DNA of 64,000 nt from NCBI GenBank assembly GCA_022782405.1, contig JALFNK010000018.1, positions 1 to 64,000 on the forward strand, given 5' to 3'. The position numbers were made by a program, and so were the translations under genes. Of this stretch, positions 62,471-64,000 are shown piece after piece (position 1 is the stretch's first letter; each line of letters opens with the position of its first letter). The notes below the pieces were generated by a model. That model saw only the letters and a list, made by a program, of their open reading frames with translations. It ran no database searches and had not been told where the DNA came from. Source of the DNA: Alistipes sp. (lineage in GTDB: Bacteria; Bacteroidota; Bacteroidia; Bacteroidales; Rikenellaceae).

Positions 62471-62499
62471 TCGTTATAGATCCGTCCGTACGGACATTA
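62436..62499. repeat. segment shared with the AraC 3' flank (copy 2)
   Basis: It matches 60733-60797 with three differences. It includes the groEL stop codon (62497-62499), the 3' spacer and the terminator. Confidence 0.85.
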
Positions 62500-64000
62500 C
62501 ATCATGCCGCCCATACCGCCGCCCGGCATGGCCGGAGCTGCCGGCTGCTCGGACTTCTTCTCGGCCAGGACGCACTCGGTCGTCAGGAACATCGAGGCGA
62601 TCGATGCGGCGTTCTCCAGTGCGACACGCGACACCTTCGTCGGGTCGATGATACCGGCCTTGAACAGATCCTCGTACTTGTCGTCGCGGGCGTTGTAACC
62701 GAAGGCACCCTCGCCTTCGCGCACCTTATTGACAACCACCGAGCCCTCGCCACCGGCGTTGGCCACGATCTGACGCAACGGCTCCTCGATCGCACGCTTG
62801 ACGATCTGGATACCCGTCGTCTGATCCTCGTTCTCGCCCTTCATGCCCTCGAGAGCTGCGGTAGCACGGATGTAGGCGACACCGCCACCCGGAACGATAC
62901 CCTCCTCGACAGCGGCACGCGTTGCGGCGAGTGCATCGTCCACGCGATCCTTCTTCTCCTTCATCTCGACCTCCGTAGCGGCGCCGACGTAGAGCACGGC
63001 CACACCGCCCGAGAGCTTGGCCAGACGCTCCTGGAGCTTCTCCTTGTCGTAATCCGACGTAGCCTTCTCGATCGAGGCACGGATCTGGGCCACACGGGCT
63101 GCAATGGCCTCCTTCTGACCGGCGCCATCGACGATCGTCGTGTTCTCCTTGTTGAGCGTAACCTTGTCGGCCGAACCCAGCATGTCGAGCGTTGCATCCT
63201 CAATCTTCATGCCCTTGTCCGTCGAGATGACGGTGGCACCCGTCAGGATGGCAATATCCTCGAGCATCTCCTTACGACGGTCTCCGAAGCCCGGAGCCTT
63301 GCAGGCTGCGATCTTCAGCGTGCCGCGCAGCTTGTTCACCACGAGGGCCGACAGCGCCTCGCCATCGACATCCTCGGCGATAATAAGCAGCGCACGTCCG
63401 CTCTGAGCCACCGGCTCCAGGACGCCCATGAGCTCCTTCATCGTCGAGATCTTCTTATCCGTAAGCAGGATGTACGGCTTCTCGAGCTGTGCCTCCATCT
63501 TCTCGGGATCGGTGATGAAGTAGGCCGAGATATAGCCGCGGTCGAACTGCATACCCTCGACCACCTCGACATGCGTCTCGGTGCCCTTGGCCTCCTCGAC
63601 GGTGATCACACCCTCGTTATTGACCTTGGCCATCGCCTCGGCGATCAGCTTGCCGATGTTGCCGTCGTTGTTGGCCGAGATGGTAGCTACCTGCTCGATC
63701 TTCGAGATGTCCGAGCCTACCTCCTGGCTCTGCTTGCGCAGCGACTCCACAACCGTGGCCACGGCCTTGTCGATACCGCGCTTGAGGTCCATCGGATTGG
63801 CACCTGCCGTAACGTTCTTCAGACCCACACCGATGATCGACTGGGCAAGCACCGTAGCGGTCGTCGTACCGTCGCCGGCGTCGTCGTTCGTCTTCGAAGC
63901 GACCTCCTTGACCATCTGGGCGCCCATGTTGGCGAAAGCGTCGTCGAGCTCCACCTCCTTGGCTACCGTAACACCGTCCTTGGTGATCTGCGGCGCACCG
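62497..64000 (-). CDS. groL: chaperonin GroEL (N-terminus outside the window)
   Basis: The C-terminal 500 residues of the 60-kDa chaperonin are present and the gene runs off the right edge; the visible part begins [20 protein letters not shown]. Typical blocks are [16 protein letters not shown] (ATP site), [70 protein letters not shown] and the GGMGGMM tail. It folds proteins in the cytoplasm with GroES, whose gene should lie beyond the window. Confidence 0.98.
   Translation of the reverse strand, partial: GAPQITKDGVTVAKEVELDDAFANMGAQMVKEVASKTNDDAGDGTTTATVLAQSIIGVGLKNVTAGANPMDLKRGIDKAVATVVESLRKQSQEVGSDISKIEQVATISANNDGNIGKLIAEAMAKVNNEGVITVEEAKGTETHVEVVEGMQFDRGYISAYFITDPEKMEAQLEKPYILLTDKKISTMKELMGVLEPVAQSGRALLIIAEDVDGEALSALVVNKLRGTLKIAACKAPGFGDRRKEMLEDIAILTGATVISTDKGMKIEDATLDMLGSADKVTLNKENTTIVDGAGQKEAIAARVAQIRASIEKATSDYDKEKLQERLAKLSGGVAVLYVGAATEVEMKEKKDRVDDALAATRAAVEEGIVPGGGVAYIRATAALEGMKGENEDQTTGIQIVKRAIEEPLRQIVANAGGEGSVVVNKVREGEGAFGYNARDDKYEDLFKAGIIDPTKVSRVALENAASIASMFLTTECVLAEKKSEQPAAPAMPGGGMGGMM

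Noticed and set aside
1-64000. CRISPR arrays, intact insertion sequences, prophage or a multi-gene defence island
   Set aside because: No regularly spaced repeats, transposase, integrase or phage genes were seen. The DUF4435 gene alone is not enough to call a defence system.

Overview
The window looks like chromosome from a Bacteroidota species of order Bacteroidales, probably Alistipes or a close relative; the genus is inferred. Evidence: Bacteroidota-type promoters (-7 TAnnTTTG with a TTG/TTTG about 19-21 bp upstream) precede many genes. Complex I is encoded as A-B-CD-H-I-J-K-L-M-N with a fused NuoCD and no NuoEFG. DUF4254, BamD, 6-bladed beta-propeller and DPP IV-type proteins are also present. 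Most genes are GC-rich; gene-poor stretches at 1-0.8 kb, 5.3-7.1 kb and 10.3-11.3 kb are AT-richer and full of relics.

Layout. 1-2.1 kb: a gene tail, degenerate DNA, then a minus-strand operon of a Fur-family regulator and a QueD-like T-fold protein with a C-terminal zinc ribbon. 2.1-5.3 kb: ResB-like protein, CcsA and a tri-heme cytochrome c peroxidase. 5.3-11.3 kb: an accessory and decay zone with three diverged copies of an undescribed repeat, two complementary halves of a second, broken queD-fur locus, a frameshifted DUF169-like gene and intact lemA-M48 protease genes. 11.3-17.5 kb: purC, three tRNAs, then DUF1573 protein, NfnA, NfnB and a phosphodiester glycosidase. 17.5-25.2 kb: GT9 and DUF4254 pair, glucosaminidase/LysM protein, DPP IV, Ogt and a GT22 mannosyltransferase. 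25.3-35.2 kb: the nuo operon. 35.3-44.1 kb: a small exported protein, tryptophanase, then a minus-strand run SUI1 - metallopeptidase/propeller/barrel protein - PBP1A - Asd. 44.2-53.8 kb: DUF4435 protein, a propeller lipoprotein, an exported DnaJ-type cysteine protein, aspartate kinase, prolyl oligopeptidase, DapD, BirA, GcvH and GreA. 54-58.8 kb: bamD-rpoZ-coaBC-recN and a nucleotidyltransferase-like gene. 58.9-64 kb: ECF sigma and anti-sigma pair, AraC regulator, RibB and a groEL cut by the window edge.

How it fits together. Complex I without an NADH module, NfnAB and tryptophanase fit an anaerobic, amino-acid-using gut bacterium that moves electrons through ferredoxin, NAD(P)H and quinone. 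The tri-heme peroxidase with its own haem-maturation genes would detoxify peroxide in the periplasm. Asd, LysC and DapD belong to the diaminopimelate pathway, and Asd lies beside PBP1A.

No CRISPR array, intact insertion sequence, prophage or complete new defence system is visible. The least ordinary elements are the zinc-ribbon QueD-like/Fur operon and its broken second copy, the three-copy repeat carrying a promoter and micro-ORF, the metallopeptidase-barrel protein coupled to SUI1, and a short segment shared between the 3' flanks of groEL and araC.
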